Shown: one piece after another, positions 1 to 7,619 of the stretch | Layout of the letters: each line of letters starts with the position of its first letter | Numbering within the stretch: the first letter of the stretch is position 1 | DNA from: Clostridiales bacterium UBA3259 | Lineage (GTDB): Bacteria > Bacillota_A > Clostridia > Oscillospirales > Oscillospiraceae | DNA length: 40,000 nucleotides | Reading direction: 5' to 3' | Assembly: GCA_002362625.1 (NCBI GenBank) | Contig: DEUP01000020.1 | Span: 1-40,000, forward strand | Program-made: the position numbers and the translations under genes | The notes under the pieces: model-generated | Database searches by the model: none | The model's input: only the letters and a program-made list of their open reading frames with translations | Told to the model about the DNA's origin: nothing

Positions 1-2
1 GG

Positions 3-419
3 ACAATTTGTGGTTCAACAGGAGAGCAAAACCAGTTTTATGCGCGCGCTCGTAGCGGCAAAAAAAGCCGATCTTGTGCCGTGCATTCTGAAATGCTGGA
101 TAACATTCTGGAGTTGATCGTTGAAACAGTTTGCACGAAGCGACCGTTGATTCGCATTGGTGCAGAGGAGCGTCCGGCAGAAATTGTCCGCAGTCGGTTT
201 ATGAAACTGAATGTCGAACACATTCGATATGTTATGGACTGCTTCAAGGAAAACACCACAAAGATTAGAAATATCCGTCAGTATATGCTGACTACGATAT
301 ACAATGCGCCGACGACAATAGACACCTACTACGATGCTCTTGTTCGGCACGATATGTCACACGGATATTTGGAAGGAGGATTTAAGAAATTGAAAATGAA
401 GCGAGAGGAAGGAGAGTGA
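3..419 (+). CDS. Replication initiator protein, C-terminal part (DUF6017-type), 5' partial
   Basis: The reading frame is open to the left edge and ends at 419. From about position 93 the translation (EMLDNILELIVETVCTKRP, then KENTTKIRNIRQY and NAPTTIDTYYDALVRHDM) resembles the C-terminal DUF6017 region of RepA_N-type replication initiators carried by clostridial conjugative elements and plasmids. The N-terminal DNA-binding part lies outside the window or is lost. The roughly 27 residues encoded before position 84 do not look like the expected family sequence, so a junction or frameshift near 80-90 is possible. GTG at 81 is the only start-like codon near the recognisable domain, but it has no good ribosome binding site. 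It precedes parA by 6 bases, as in other element replication-partition modules. The family call rests on recall of conserved phrases, not a search. Confidence 0.6.
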   Translation, partial: TICGSTGEQNQFYARARSGKKSRSCAVHSEMLDNILELIVETVCTKRPLIRIGAEERPAEIVRSRFMKLNVEHIRYVMDCFKENTTKIRNIRQYMLTTIYNAPTTIDTYYDALVRHDMSHGYLEGGFKKLKMKREEGE

Positions 420-425
420 CGAAAA

Positions 426-1253
426 ATGTCGAAAAAAGCAACCATCATTGCGGTGGTCAATCAGAAAGGAGGAACCGGCAAGACCACCACCACCGAGAAT
501 CTGGGCGTTGGCTTGGCTCTTGAAGGGAAAAAGGTGCTTCTGGTAGACACCGATCCCCAGGCTTCCCTGACGGTCAGTTTGGGCAATCCCTGCCCGGATG
601 ATCTGTCTCCGACACTTTCCGATTTGATGGGAAAGATTATGATGGAAAACCCCATTGCTCCCGATGAAGGGATTCTTCATCATCCGGAGGGCGTTGATTT
701 GGTGCCATCCAACATTGAACTGTCAGGTATGGAGGTAGCACTGGTCAATGCCATGAGCAGGGAAACCATTCTCAGGCAATACCTGGATACGGTCAAACAG
801 AACTATGATTACATTCTTCTGGACTGTATGCCGTCTTTGGGGATGCTGACCGTCAATGCGTTGGCAGCTGCCGACAATGTGCTGATACCGGTTCAGGCAG
901 CATACCTTCCTGCAAAGGGTCTGGAACAGCTGCTTGGAACCATCAACAAGGTCAAGAGACAAATCAATCCCAAACTGAAAATCGAAGGGATTCTTCTGAC
1001 GATGGTGGACAGCCGCACCAACTACTCCAAAGACATCAGCAATCTGATTCGGGAGAGCTACGGCGGAAAGCTGAAGGTTTACAAGACCGACATTCCCCGC
1101 TCTGTTCGTGCAGAAGAAATCAGTGCCGAAGGACACAGTATCTTTCAGCATGATCCGAAAGGAAAAGTGGCGGATGCCTACCGAGTTTTAACGAAGGAGG
1201 TGTTAAACAATGCAGAAAAAAGGCGCAAACATCAGCTTGAAGGGGTACGATGA
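426..1253 (+). CDS. parA: ParA/Soj-family partition ATPase
   Basis: This 275-residue protein is a deviant Walker-A ATPase of the ParA/MinD superfamily. KGGTGKTT occupies residues 14-21, the switch-I-like DTDPQASLT lies near residues 42-50, and the Walker B-like ILLDCMPSLG near 130-139. In this family ATP-bound dimers coat the nucleoid and move ParB-bound DNA, so the likely job is segregation or maintenance of the mobile element. It follows the replication initiator by 6 bases, and its 3' end overlaps parB by 44 bases in another frame. The start is ATG at 426; the preceding GGAAGGAGAG at about 408-417 is a good ribosome binding site. The sequence is less GC-rich than genes to the right of 2.7 kb, consistent with acquired DNA. 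It is more plausibly an element gene than chromosomal soj, because no gidB, noc or spo0J neighbours are present. Confidence 0.93.
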   Translation: MSKKATIIAVVNQKGGTGKTTTTENLGVGLALEGKKVLLVDTDPQASLTVSLGNPCPDDLSPTLSDLMGKIMMENPIAPDEGILHHPEGVDLVPSNIELSGMEVALVNAMSRETILRQYLDTVKQNYDYILLDCMPSLGMLTVNALAAADNVLIPVQAAYLPAKGLEQLLGTINKVKRQINPKLKIEGILLTMVDSRTNYSKDISNLIRESYGGKLKVYKTDIPRSVRAEEISAEGHSIFQHDPKGKVADAYRVLTKEVLNNAEKRRKHQLEGVR

Positions 1254-2136
1254 TATTTTCTCCACCGATCAATCCAGAGCTGAAGCCCAGCAGGAGCGTG
1301 TGCAGGAAATTCCGCTTTCTGAGCTACACCCCTTTGAGGGACACCCCTTCCGTGTGGTTGATGATGAAGAAATGATGAAAACTGCGGAGAGCGTCCGAGA
1401 TTTCGGAGTTCTCACCCCTGCGATTGTCCGTCCTGACCCCGACGGTGGTTATGAAATCGTTTCTGGTCACAGGCGGCACCGGGCATCGGAGCTTGCGGGT
1501 AAGGAAACCATGCCTGCGATTGTTCGTGACCTGGACGATGATGCAGCCATTATTTTGATGGTCGATGCGAATTTGCAGAGGGAGAGTATCCTGCCGAGTG
1601 AAAGAGCATTTGCTTATAAGATGAAGCTGGATGCGATTAAACATCAAGGCCAACGCACCGATTTAACTTCATCCCAAGTTGGGATGAAGTTGCAGGCAAT
1701 GGATATAGTCGGTCAGGAGGCAGGAGAAAGCAGAAATCAGGTACACCGTTATATCCGTCTGACCGAACTGATTCCGGAACTGCTGGATATGGTAGATACG
1801 GGTCAGATCAAATTCAATCCTGCGGTGGAGCTTTCCTATCTGGCAAGTGAAGAACAGAAGGATTTTCTTTCTGCAATGGATTATGCTCAAGCAGCTCCTT
1901 CCCTTTCGCAAGCACAGCGAATTAAAAAGCTCGCACAGGAGGGCGAGTGTACGCTGGATGCGATGTGCGAGATTATGAATGAAATCAAGAAGGGAGAACT
2001 GGACAGAGTAACTTTCAAAACGGATTCGTTGCGAAAATACTTCCCGAAGTCCTATACCAACAAGCAGATGGAGGATAAAATCATTCAGCTTTTGGAACAG
2101 TGGCAGAAAAAAAGAGAAAAATCTATGGAAAGGTAA
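1210..2136 (+). CDS. parB: ParB/RepB/Spo0J-family partition protein
   Basis: This 308-residue protein has the ParB/Srx nuclease-like fold at residues 35-125, with the signature GHRRHRASELAG near residues 86-97 (a variant of the usual GERR motif that forms the CTP site). A helix-turn-helix follows in the segment EAGESRNQVHRYIRLTEL near 170-190. The C-terminus is charged and probably dimerises. It should bind a centromere-like site and partner with the ParA encoded just upstream. The ATG at 1210 lies inside the 3' end of parA and is preceded by AAGGAGG at 1195-1201, so translation is probably coupled. A perfect 12-base inverted repeat sits inside this gene at 1666-1690 and may be a binding site. 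Confidence 0.92.
   Translation: MQKKGANISLKGYDDIFSTDQSRAEAQQERVQEIPLSELHPFEGHPFRVVDDEEMMKTAESVRDFGVLTPAIVRPDPDGGYEIVSGHRRHRASELAGKETMPAIVRDLDDDAAIILMVDANLQRESILPSERAFAYKMKLDAIKHQGQRTDLTSSQVGMKLQAMDIVGQEAGESRNQVHRYIRLTELIPELLDMVDTGQIKFNPAVELSYLASEEQKDFLSAMDYAQAAPSLSQAQRIKKLAQEGECTLDAMCEIMNEIKKGELDRVTFKTDSLRKYFPKSYTNKQMEDKIIQLLEQWQKKREKSMER
1666..1690. repeat. Perfect inverted repeat inside parB, possible partition site or operator
   Basis: The arms ACTTCATCCCAA (1666-1677) and TTGGGATGAAGT (1679-1690) are exact reverse complements around a single central G. They encode part of the conserved TSSQVGMKL stretch of ParB. Twelve perfect pairs with a one-base centre cannot form a normal RNA hairpin loop, so a dimeric DNA-binding protein site is the more natural reading. 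A role as a parS-like site is inference only. Confidence 0.5.
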
Positions 2137-2145
2137 GGTGAAAAA

Positions 2146-2673
2146 ATGTTTACACCCAAAAACATTCAGGGCGCTTTGGAAGAACTCTACGACCTTTGCG
2201 ATCCTGATTATATGGTAGATATGTTCGTAAACTACAGTGAGGAGTTCGATGATATTTCTCCTACGCTTCTGGCAAAGTCGCTCCAGAAAAATGCCGAGAT
2301 GGTTTGCGAGTACCGAGTATTGTCCTCTGCTGGTGAGGGTATCGACTATCAGGGAACGGTACTTCTGAACAACAGAGCCGTGCGGCTTCTGTCCTATGTA
2401 GAAGATATGAGCGGCAATGAAAAAGTTCGCACGATTCAGAGCAAGGAGCTGTGGTTAGCAGAAGATATGACCTTCTATGTGGTGTCCTGTATGTCCACGA
2501 TTACGATGGACAAGGAAGAAGCCATTTGTCTTAACGAACACCGCAGTGTAGTTACTACGGTGGAATGCGAGGACGATATTTTCTTCGACATGGGTTCCCT
2601 GATTTGCGAACTGGACGATATTTGCTTGTTCGAGCTTTTAGCCGATGCGGATGCGACTATTTATGAACTGTAA
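2146..2673 (+). CDS. Uncharacterised 175-residue acidic protein of the mobile element
   Basis: I do not recognise this protein. It is an acidic soluble protein (many Asp and Glu, no membrane segment or signal peptide) that begins MFTPKNIQGALEELYDLCD. It starts 9 bases after parB with a purine-rich AAGGTGAAAAA ribosome binding site, so it is the last gene of the replication-partition unit visible here. Its base composition and codon use match parA and parB, not the genes to the right. Its 3' end overlaps by 17 bases the end of the convergent, truncated permease gene. The C-terminus (ADATIYEL) appears natural but could itself be altered, because the inferred junction falls within a few bases of its stop codon. 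Confidence 0.75.
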   Translation: MFTPKNIQGALEELYDLCDPDYMVDMFVNYSEEFDDISPTLLAKSLQKNAEMVCEYRVLSSAGEGIDYQGTVLLNNRAVRLLSYVEDMSGNEKVRTIQSKELWLAEDMTFYVVSCMSTITMDKEEAICLNEHRSVVTTVECEDDIFFDMGSLICELDDICLFELLADADATIYEL

Positions 2674-4939
2674 CAGGTTCATGGAGCAGAACAAGAAGAA
2701 GCACCATCACAAGGGACGTGGTCGGCAAACACCACGGTTCACCCCAATAGTCGGTGATCATCTTCTGAAACAGAAAGCGGTGCAGCGGAACCCCCGCGGC
2801 ACAGCCCACAAGGCAGCCTGAAAACGCATAGGCCACCGCTTCGGCAGCAATCATTTGGGTAAGCTGCCCTTTGCCCATTCCCACAGCCCGCATGGCGCCG
2901 TATTCCCGAATTCTGGCGGATACGCTCATGGAAATGCTGTTCATAATGTGAAATACCGTAATCATGGCAACAATGGTCAAGAAGCTGTAGACCACAAGAG
3001 AAAATGCCCAGTAGGTAGCCGTCACTTCCCGGTTGTTGCTCCGGCGATCAGAAAGGCTGACCCCTTCTCCAGCTAAGGCGCGGATTGTCTCAACATCCTG
3101 GTCGGTAAAGTCTCCGGTGGTCTGGATGTCGATGATTGCATACCTCTGTGACCCGAAGAGTCGTGCAAAGGTTTGCTCATTGCACAGGATGGTCGGAGTG
3201 CCATTGCTGCCAAATGGACTGTCTGACAAGATACAGGCAATCTCGACTGTATTGCCGCCAATCTGGAATTGTGTGCCAACCGTCGGCATCTCGGGCAGGT
3301 TCAAATGCTTATCGTAGACAATCATCACATAGTTTTCATCTTCTGTCAGCTTACGAATGTCTCCGGCGACCACATCCTCTTCCGCCCAGTCCAGTTGAAT
3401 CTGGTCATAGGAAATCAGATCAACGGCATTGCACCCCTGCCAATGTTCTACCGGAACCTCTCCCATAAAGCTGCGCCCAAAGGCACGTTTTACACCGGGA
3501 ACCTTTTCAATTTGCGCAGCCAGCGCCGGATCAATGGAATTTTCCCATCCGCCGCTTAGAAGCGAGAGATCGGGCGCATAAGGGCGCAGCGGATTCAGGG
3601 CATGATGCACGAAGCTGATCAGAACCGAAAAGCCCAGGAACAAAAGAATACTAAGGGCAAAGGAGGCTGTCATCAAAGCCAGCGCCTTTTTGCTGCCCGT
3701 GGCGTGGCTAACACCCAGTGCAACATCCATGCGTTTCGCCGAGGTGGGAACGGCATGCACAGCCGCGCCGCCACGGTCATTGACGCCCCGGACAGCAGCC
3801 ACAGGGGACACCTTGGCTGCCCTTCTGGCCGGTGCGCGGGCTGCCAGAAGAACCGAGAGAAGGCCGGTGACTGCGCCGAACCCAAAACCAATGGGGCTGA
3901 TGGTGAACTGGGGTATCCAGGCAAATTCCCCGGCAACCACATACCGCAATATGGCGCACAGTGCCCATGTGGCCCCAATCCCCAGCGCCACCCCGGCAGG
4001 AACCGCCGTTTTGCACCATTGCAGCGCCTCCAGACGCACCAGGTGTAGAATCTGTTTTTGGCTTGCGCCGATGCAGCGCAGCATCCCGAAAAACTGGGTG
4101 CGCTGAGCTACGCTACTGTTGATGCTGCCTGCGATCATCAGCACACCCGCGAAGAGAACCAGCAAAAACAGAACAAAAGCAACCAGATATAGCCCCATCA
4201 TAAAGGAATTGCTGCTGTAGCCGGTGATGCCCAGCAATGCTGTGTTTTCCGAAAGGTTTTCTTCCATCCATCCGTATTGTGCCTTGCATTCTTCAATAAA
4301 GCGCCGTGCATTTACACCGTCCCGAAGCTGGAAGTAATAGGCTGTCTCTTTACATCCAAATCGTTCATAGAAAGCGTCGTAAGGCATCAGTGCAATGATG
4401 GCATCATACTGCCGTGAGCTTTCCTCTTTCATAAATCCGCTGATGGTGAATTCCAGACTATCGGTTGGCGTCTTGACCTTGACCCCATCGCCGATGGAGA
4501 AACCATAAATACTCGCAGCGTTCTCCGTCAGGAGTATCTCGTCCGGCGCTGTTGGAAATTCTCCCTGGACAAGATAATCAAAAAACTCGGTGACAAAGGC
4601 TTCATCCCCGCCGGTGATACAGAGCCTGCTGCTGCCGATAAAATAGTCCTCGTCGATTTTATAGTTGACTGCATCGTAACGGGACATGGCAGCCACATCC
4701 TGCCGCTGGGCAAGCTCGGCTGCCTCTTCCTCAGAAATGCCATGGAGCTGGAAATGCCAGTTCCCGTGCTGTTCAATGGCGTGCAGTTTTTCCATCCGTA
4801 TCCCCATATCCGCCATAGAGAACACCGAGGTGACCAGAAAAACCGCAATGACAATACAGAAAACCGTCATTCGGTTCTGCCGCTTCCGAACTTTTGCCGA
4901 AATCGGCACAAGACTGAGGTAGCTTTTCATTCCCGGCAC
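2657..4939 (-). CDS. ABC transporter permease, MacB/FtsX type, C-terminus truncated
   Basis: This 760-residue membrane protein has one N-terminal helix (near 26-48), a large extracytoplasmic domain to about 240, a first FtsX three-helix block (about 245-370), a second helix and external domain (about 425-640), and a second FtsX block from about 645. That is the two-FtsX architecture of Firmicute permeases that export peptides or act on membrane-active compounds. The last helix begins (LVMVLLLVLL) and then breaks off into HEPVTVHK and a stop. Family members normally finish this helix and carry a cytosolic tail with an arginine-rich end, so the final part is missing. The gene overlaps the ATPase gene by 13 bases, showing that they form one transporter. 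Whether the truncated protein is functional is doubtful. Confidence 0.88.
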   Translation of the reverse strand: MPGMKSYLSLVPISAKVRKRQNRMTVFCIVIAVFLVTSVFSMADMGIRMEKLHAIEQHGNWHFQLHGISEEEAAELAQRQDVAAMSRYDAVNYKIDEDYFIGSSRLCITGGDEAFVTEFFDYLVQGEFPTAPDEILLTENAASIYGFSIGDGVKVKTPTDSLEFTISGFMKEESSRQYDAIIALMPYDAFYERFGCKETAYYFQLRDGVNARRFIEECKAQYGWMEENLSENTALLGITGYSSNSFMMGLYLVAFVLFLLVLFAGVLMIAGSINSSVAQRTQFFGMLRCIGASQKQILHLVRLEALQWCKTAVPAGVALGIGATWALCAILRYVVAGEFAWIPQFTISPIGFGFGAVTGLLSVLLAARAPARRAAKVSPVAAVRGVNDRGGAAVHAVPTSAKRMDVALGVSHATGSKKALALMTASFALSILLFLGFSVLISFVHHALNPLRPYAPDLSLLSGGWENSIDPALAAQIEKVPGVKRAFGRSFMGEVPVEHWQGCNAVDLISYDQIQLDWAEEDVVAGDIRKLTEDENYVMIVYDKHLNLPEMPTVGTQFQIGGNTVEIACILSDSPFGSNGTPTILCNEQTFARLFGSQRYAIIDIQTTGDFTDQDVETIRALAGEGVSLSDRRSNNREVTATYWAFSLVVYSFLTIVAMITVFHIMNSISMSVSARIREYGAMRAVGMGKGQLTQMIAAEAVAYAFSGCLVGCAAGVPLHRFLFQKMITDYWGEPWCLPTTSLVMVLLLVLLHEPVTVHK
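2674..2690. other. Inferred recombination (or assembly) junction between element fragment and ABC permease
   Basis: To the left are element genes on the + strand; to the right is a minus-strand FtsX permease that loses family-like sequence after its LLLVLL segment (about position 2684). The last eight codons of the permease frame (HEPVTVHK) read through the antisense of the element gene end. I see no clear terminal repeat, att core or insertion sequence at the point itself, so the mechanism is unknown and a misjoined assembly cannot be excluded. Confidence 0.5.
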
Positions 4940-5610
4940 CTCCCGAAATCGGTGAGGACACCATCCGATACCTGCAATACCCGGTCCGCCGTTTGCGCAA
5001 TGCTGCGATTATGGGTAATCATAATGATGGTCTGCTCGTATGCTCTGGAGGCTTCCTTCAGCAGGGCTATGACCTCACTGCTGTTTTGCGTGTCCAGGTT
5101 TCCTGTAGGCTCGTCGGCGAGAATAAGGGTGGGACGGGTCATCAGCGCCCGGCCAATGGCGACTCTCTGCTGCTGGCCGCCGGAGAGCTGATTGGGCAGA
5201 TGGTTCCGCCGTTCCTTCAGATTCAGCACGGTAAGCAGCTCCTCCAAATACCCCTTGTCCGGCTTTTGATAATCCAGCAGAACGGGAAACAGAATATTCT
5301 GCTCCACCGTCAGCTCCGGAATCAGGTTGAAGGCCTGGAAGATGAAGCCGATATTTCTGCGCCGAAAAACAGTGAGCTTTCGGTCATTCATGGTAAAAAT
5401 GTCCCGGCCGTCGATCATTACCTTGCCGGAGGTTGGCGTGTCCAACGCGCCGATCATGTTCAGCAGGGTGCTTTTTCCGGAACCGGATTCTCCCACGATA
5501 GCCACATACTCGCCTCTGGGTACGGAAAAGCTTACGTTCTTCAAGGCCCTGACTGCCGCCTCTCCGCTGCCATAGGTCTTACAAATGTTTTTGACCTCTA
5601 ATAAGTTCAT
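4927..5610 (-). CDS. ABC transporter ATP-binding protein (MacB/LolD/SalX type)
   Basis: This 227-residue ATPase has all the standard parts: Walker A GESGSGKST at residues 40-48, Q-loop IFQAFNLIPELT near 92-103, signature LSGGQQQRVAIGRAL near 142-156, Walker B LILADEPTG near 162-170 and the switch histidine in MITHN. The FQAFNLIPELT phrase is typical of the subfamily that pairs with FtsX-type permeases. It energises the permease encoded directly downstream, with which it overlaps. It lies downstream of a kinase and response regulator on the same strand, an arrangement known from antimicrobial-peptide sensing and detoxification modules. The gap between kinase and ATPase genes (5611-5703) contains two palindromes that may regulate this gene separately. 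Confidence 0.95.
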   Translation of the reverse strand: MNLLEVKNICKTYGSGEAAVRALKNVSFSVPRGEYVAIVGESGSGKSTLLNMIGALDTPTSGKVMIDGRDIFTMNDRKLTVFRRRNIGFIFQAFNLIPELTVEQNILFPVLLDYQKPDKGYLEELLTVLNLKERRNHLPNQLSGGQQQRVAIGRALMTRPTLILADEPTGNLDTQNSSEVIALLKEASRAYEQTIIMITHNRSIAQTADRVLQVSDGVLTDFGRCRE

Positions 5611-5638
5611 AGTGCAAACACCTCTTTAGGGATGATTT

Positions 5639-5656
5639 CAGGCAAGCGCTTGCCTG
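5639..5656. promoter_or_regulatory. 18-base perfect palindrome upstream of the ABC ATPase gene, candidate operator
   Basis: CAGGCAAGCGCTTGCCTG is its own reverse complement and lies 29-46 bases upstream of the ATPase start codon. The central AAGCGCTT resembles cores of LacI-family type operators, but no such regulator is encoded nearby. Binding by the adjacent OmpR-type regulator is less likely because those usually bind direct repeats. Confidence 0.5.
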
Positions 5657-5698
5657 TTTCTGAGAGCATAACACCGGAACATTACTGGGGCCTTACTG

Positions 5699-5722
5699 GA
5701 ATCCTACAATTTTGTAGGATTC
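5699..5722. repeat. Inverted repeat across the histidine-kinase stop codon
   Basis: The arms GAATCCTACAA (5699-5709) and TTGTAGGATTC (5712-5722) are exact reverse complements around TT. The left arm includes the kinase stop codon. There is no T-run after it on the minus strand, so it is not a standard intrinsic terminator. It could be an RNA-processing or stabilising hairpin between kinase and transporter genes, or a protein site. Confidence 0.5.
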
Positions 5723-6741
5723 AGAAAATTTATGGTGAAAACCGTTCCTCTGCCCAGCTCGCTGTCAACGGTGATGGCGCCGTTATGCGCTTCCACAATG
5801 GCTTTTGCCAAAGGCAGGCCCAAGCCGATGCCCTGGTGATCCAGGGAAAAGCGGCTGCGGTAAAAGCGTTTGAAAATATGGTGCAGATCCTCCGGGTGGA
5901 TTCCACAGCCGGTATCCTTCACGGTGATCTGAACCGCACTGGACAAAACCTGCCATTCCAGACGGATGGTATCCCCGCAGGATGTATGATCCAGGGCGTT
6001 TTTTACCAAATTGTCTACGGCTTCCATCAGCCAGTCGCGGTCGCAGGGCAGGGGAGCGGTCTCCGGGCCGGAAAGTAGGAGCACCTTTTGCTCCTGTCTG
6101 GCCCTGTAGGCAAAATGCAGTTCAACGTCCCGCATCATGTCGCCTAAATTTTCGATATGCTTCTCCATCACTATGGAACCGGCGTCCAGCTTTGTGATCT
6201 TCAGCAGATTCTGAACCAGGGTTTCTATCCGATCCAGCTCCCGTTCGGACAGCGCGGCATATTCCTTCACAGAAGGGGAGGCATCTTCTTCGCCCTGCAG
6301 CAGGCCGTTGTAAATGCTCAGTGCCGCCAGGGGCGTTTTCAGCTGGTGGAAAATGTCAGAAATGGTGTCCTTCAAAAACACCTTCTCCCTGGATTCGTTG
6401 GCCGCGTGGGCGTTGAGCACCGCAGCCAGGGCGTTTACGCAGTGGAATAGCCTATACAGCTCGCCCTCCTCGTCACAGTCGATCCGGGCGTTTTCGTCCC
6501 CGGAAAGATAGGCACTGATTTGTGAGGTGGCCTGTTCCAGAATCCTGTTTTGCCTGCGGAAATAGAAATAGCAGATAAGCAAAACCGTCCCGGCTGCGGC
6601 CAGAGCGATCAGCAGCAGCCACAGGGCAGGGCACCCATACAGCAGCCAGAGGAGCGCCTCCGCCAAAATAAGGAAAGCCGCCATAGCCCAGGCAAGTCTC
6701 AGAAACAGGTTCCTGATATCCTGATTGACAAAAATCTTCAT
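5704..6741 (-). CDS. Sensor histidine kinase of the ABC transporter module
   Basis: The protein of about 345 residues has two adjacent N-terminal membrane helices with almost no extracellular loop (residues about 15-60), a linker, a dimerisation domain with the phosphoacceptor in FHQLKTPLAAL (His near residue 132), and a HATPase domain with N-box VDNLVKNALDHT, G1 DTGCGIHPEDL and G2 GIGLGLPLAKAIVEAHNG. Short-loop kinases beside FtsX-type transporters generally sense via the transporter rather than by binding ligand directly. The start was chosen at MKIFVNQD because GAGG lies 6-7 bases upstream; a start 7 codons earlier would overlap the regulator gene. It follows the response regulator by 7 bases, so the two are co-transcribed. 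Confidence 0.92.
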   Translation of the reverse strand: MKIFVNQDIRNLFLRLAWAMAAFLILAEALLWLLYGCPALWLLLIALAAAGTVLLICYFYFRRQNRILEQATSQISAYLSGDENARIDCDEEGELYRLFHCVNALAAVLNAHAANESREKVFLKDTISDIFHQLKTPLAALSIYNGLLQGEEDASPSVKEYAALSERELDRIETLVQNLLKITKLDAGSIVMEKHIENLGDMMRDVELHFAYRARQEQKVLLLSGPETAPLPCDRDWLMEAVDNLVKNALDHTSCGDTIRLEWQVLSSAVQITVKDTGCGIHPEDLHHIFKRFYRSRFSLDHQGIGLGLPLAKAIVEAHNGAITVDSELGRGTVFTINFLNPTKL

Positions 6742-6748
6742 AAGCGCC

Positions 6749-7435
6749 TCATTCCATAACATTCCATTTATAGCCCATGCGCCGAACGGTCAGTAGCATT
6801 TGGGGCTGGCTGGGGTTATCCTCAATCTTCATTCGCAGCCTGCGCACATATACGGTAAGGGTGCTGCTGTCAATGAAGCTGCCCTCACAGTCCCACAGCT
6901 TGTCCAGAATCCGCTCCTTGGTCAGAATCACATTGGGATTTTGCATGAACAGGCACAGCAGCTTATATTCCGCGGCGGTCAGATCCAGCAGCTGCTCCCG
7001 CTTAAAGGCCTGCCCCTGCAAAAGCTGCACCCGGATCCCATTGGAGCACAGCTGCGTAGTTTCTGTTTTGAAATCCCTTGCCCGGCGAAGCAGCGCATTC
7101 ACCCGCGAGATCAGCACGCCCAGCTTAAAGGGCTTTGTCAGGTAGTCGTCCCCGCCGATATCCAGCCCCATAATGATATTCATTTCCTCGTCAGCGGCAG
7201 TTAAAAAGAGTATGGGCACCTTGGAGGTCTGCCGCACTTTTTGGCAAAATGAGAAGCCCGTGCCGTCAGGCAGAGACACATCCAGAACCAGCAGATCATA
7301 CCGGCCATCTGCCCATAGGGCGTCCGCCTCCCGCAGTGTACGGGCGGTATCCAATGCGCAGCCCTGTTTTTGAAAGGCGAAGGTCAAGCCGTGAATCAGG
7401 CTTAAATCATCTTCCAGCAGCAGAATTTTGTACAT
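6749..7435 (-). CDS. OmpR-family response regulator
   Basis: This 228-residue protein has a receiver domain at residues 1-120 with acidic pocket residues near 9-10, the phosphoacceptor Asp near 52 (LLVLDVSLPDG), a conserved Thr/Ser in FLTAADE and the Lys of YLTKPF. A winged-helix DNA-binding domain follows at about 130-226 (LTAAEYKLLCLFMQNPN, then DSSTLTVYVRRLRMKIED). It is the first gene of the minus-strand unit and should be phosphorylated by the kinase encoded next. AAGGAG lies about 12 bases before the start codon. A sigma-A-like promoter is visible upstream at 7493-7521. Confidence 0.95.
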   Translation of the reverse strand: MYKILLLEDDLSLIHGLTFAFQKQGCALDTARTLREADALWADGRYDLLVLDVSLPDGTGFSFCQKVRQTSKVPILFLTAADEEMNIIMGLDIGGDDYLTKPFKLGVLISRVNALLRRARDFKTETTQLCSNGIRVQLLQGQAFKREQLLDLTAAEYKLLCLFMQNPNVILTKERILDKLWDCEGSFIDSSTLTVYVRRLRMKIEDNPSQPQMLLTVRRMGYKWNVME

Positions 7436-7492
7436 ACTTCACGATAGCTCCTTTTCTGTTTCGCAAGACGTTCTCCATGCTCCATTTCCTGC

Positions 7493-7521
7493 ATTATAAT
7501 TTCTTTTTCAAGGGAATTCAA
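7493..7521 (-). promoter_or_regulatory. Sigma-A-like promoter of the regulator-kinase-ABC unit
   Basis: Read on the minus strand, TTGAAT (7521-7516) and TATAAT (7498-7493) are separated by 17 bases, about 60 bases before the regulator start. It is divergent from the MATE promoter, and the two core promoters are about 30 bases apart. Confidence 0.65.
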
Positions 7522-7551
7522 CAAATAAAATAGAAATAATATGGTTGCGGC

Positions 7552-7579
7552 TTGATTTTTTCCATATATCTGTTATAAT
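7552..7579 (+). promoter_or_regulatory. Sigma-A promoter of the MATE gene, extended -10
   Basis: TTGATT (7552-7557) and TATAAT (7574-7579) are 16 bases apart, and TGT precedes the -10 box as in extended -10 promoters. It lies 41 bases upstream of the MATE start codon. Confidence 0.7.
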
Positions 7580-7619
7580 GGCCCCGTTCGCTATACAGAG
7601 ATAAAAAACGGAGGAAAAA

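Noticed and set aside
2684..2824. A short + strand frame starting with ATG GAG CAG AAC just after the element genes
   Set aside because: It is the complement of the permease end, has only a weak ribosome site and gives a basic low-complexity peptide. It could be the start of a lost element gene, but this is not supported.
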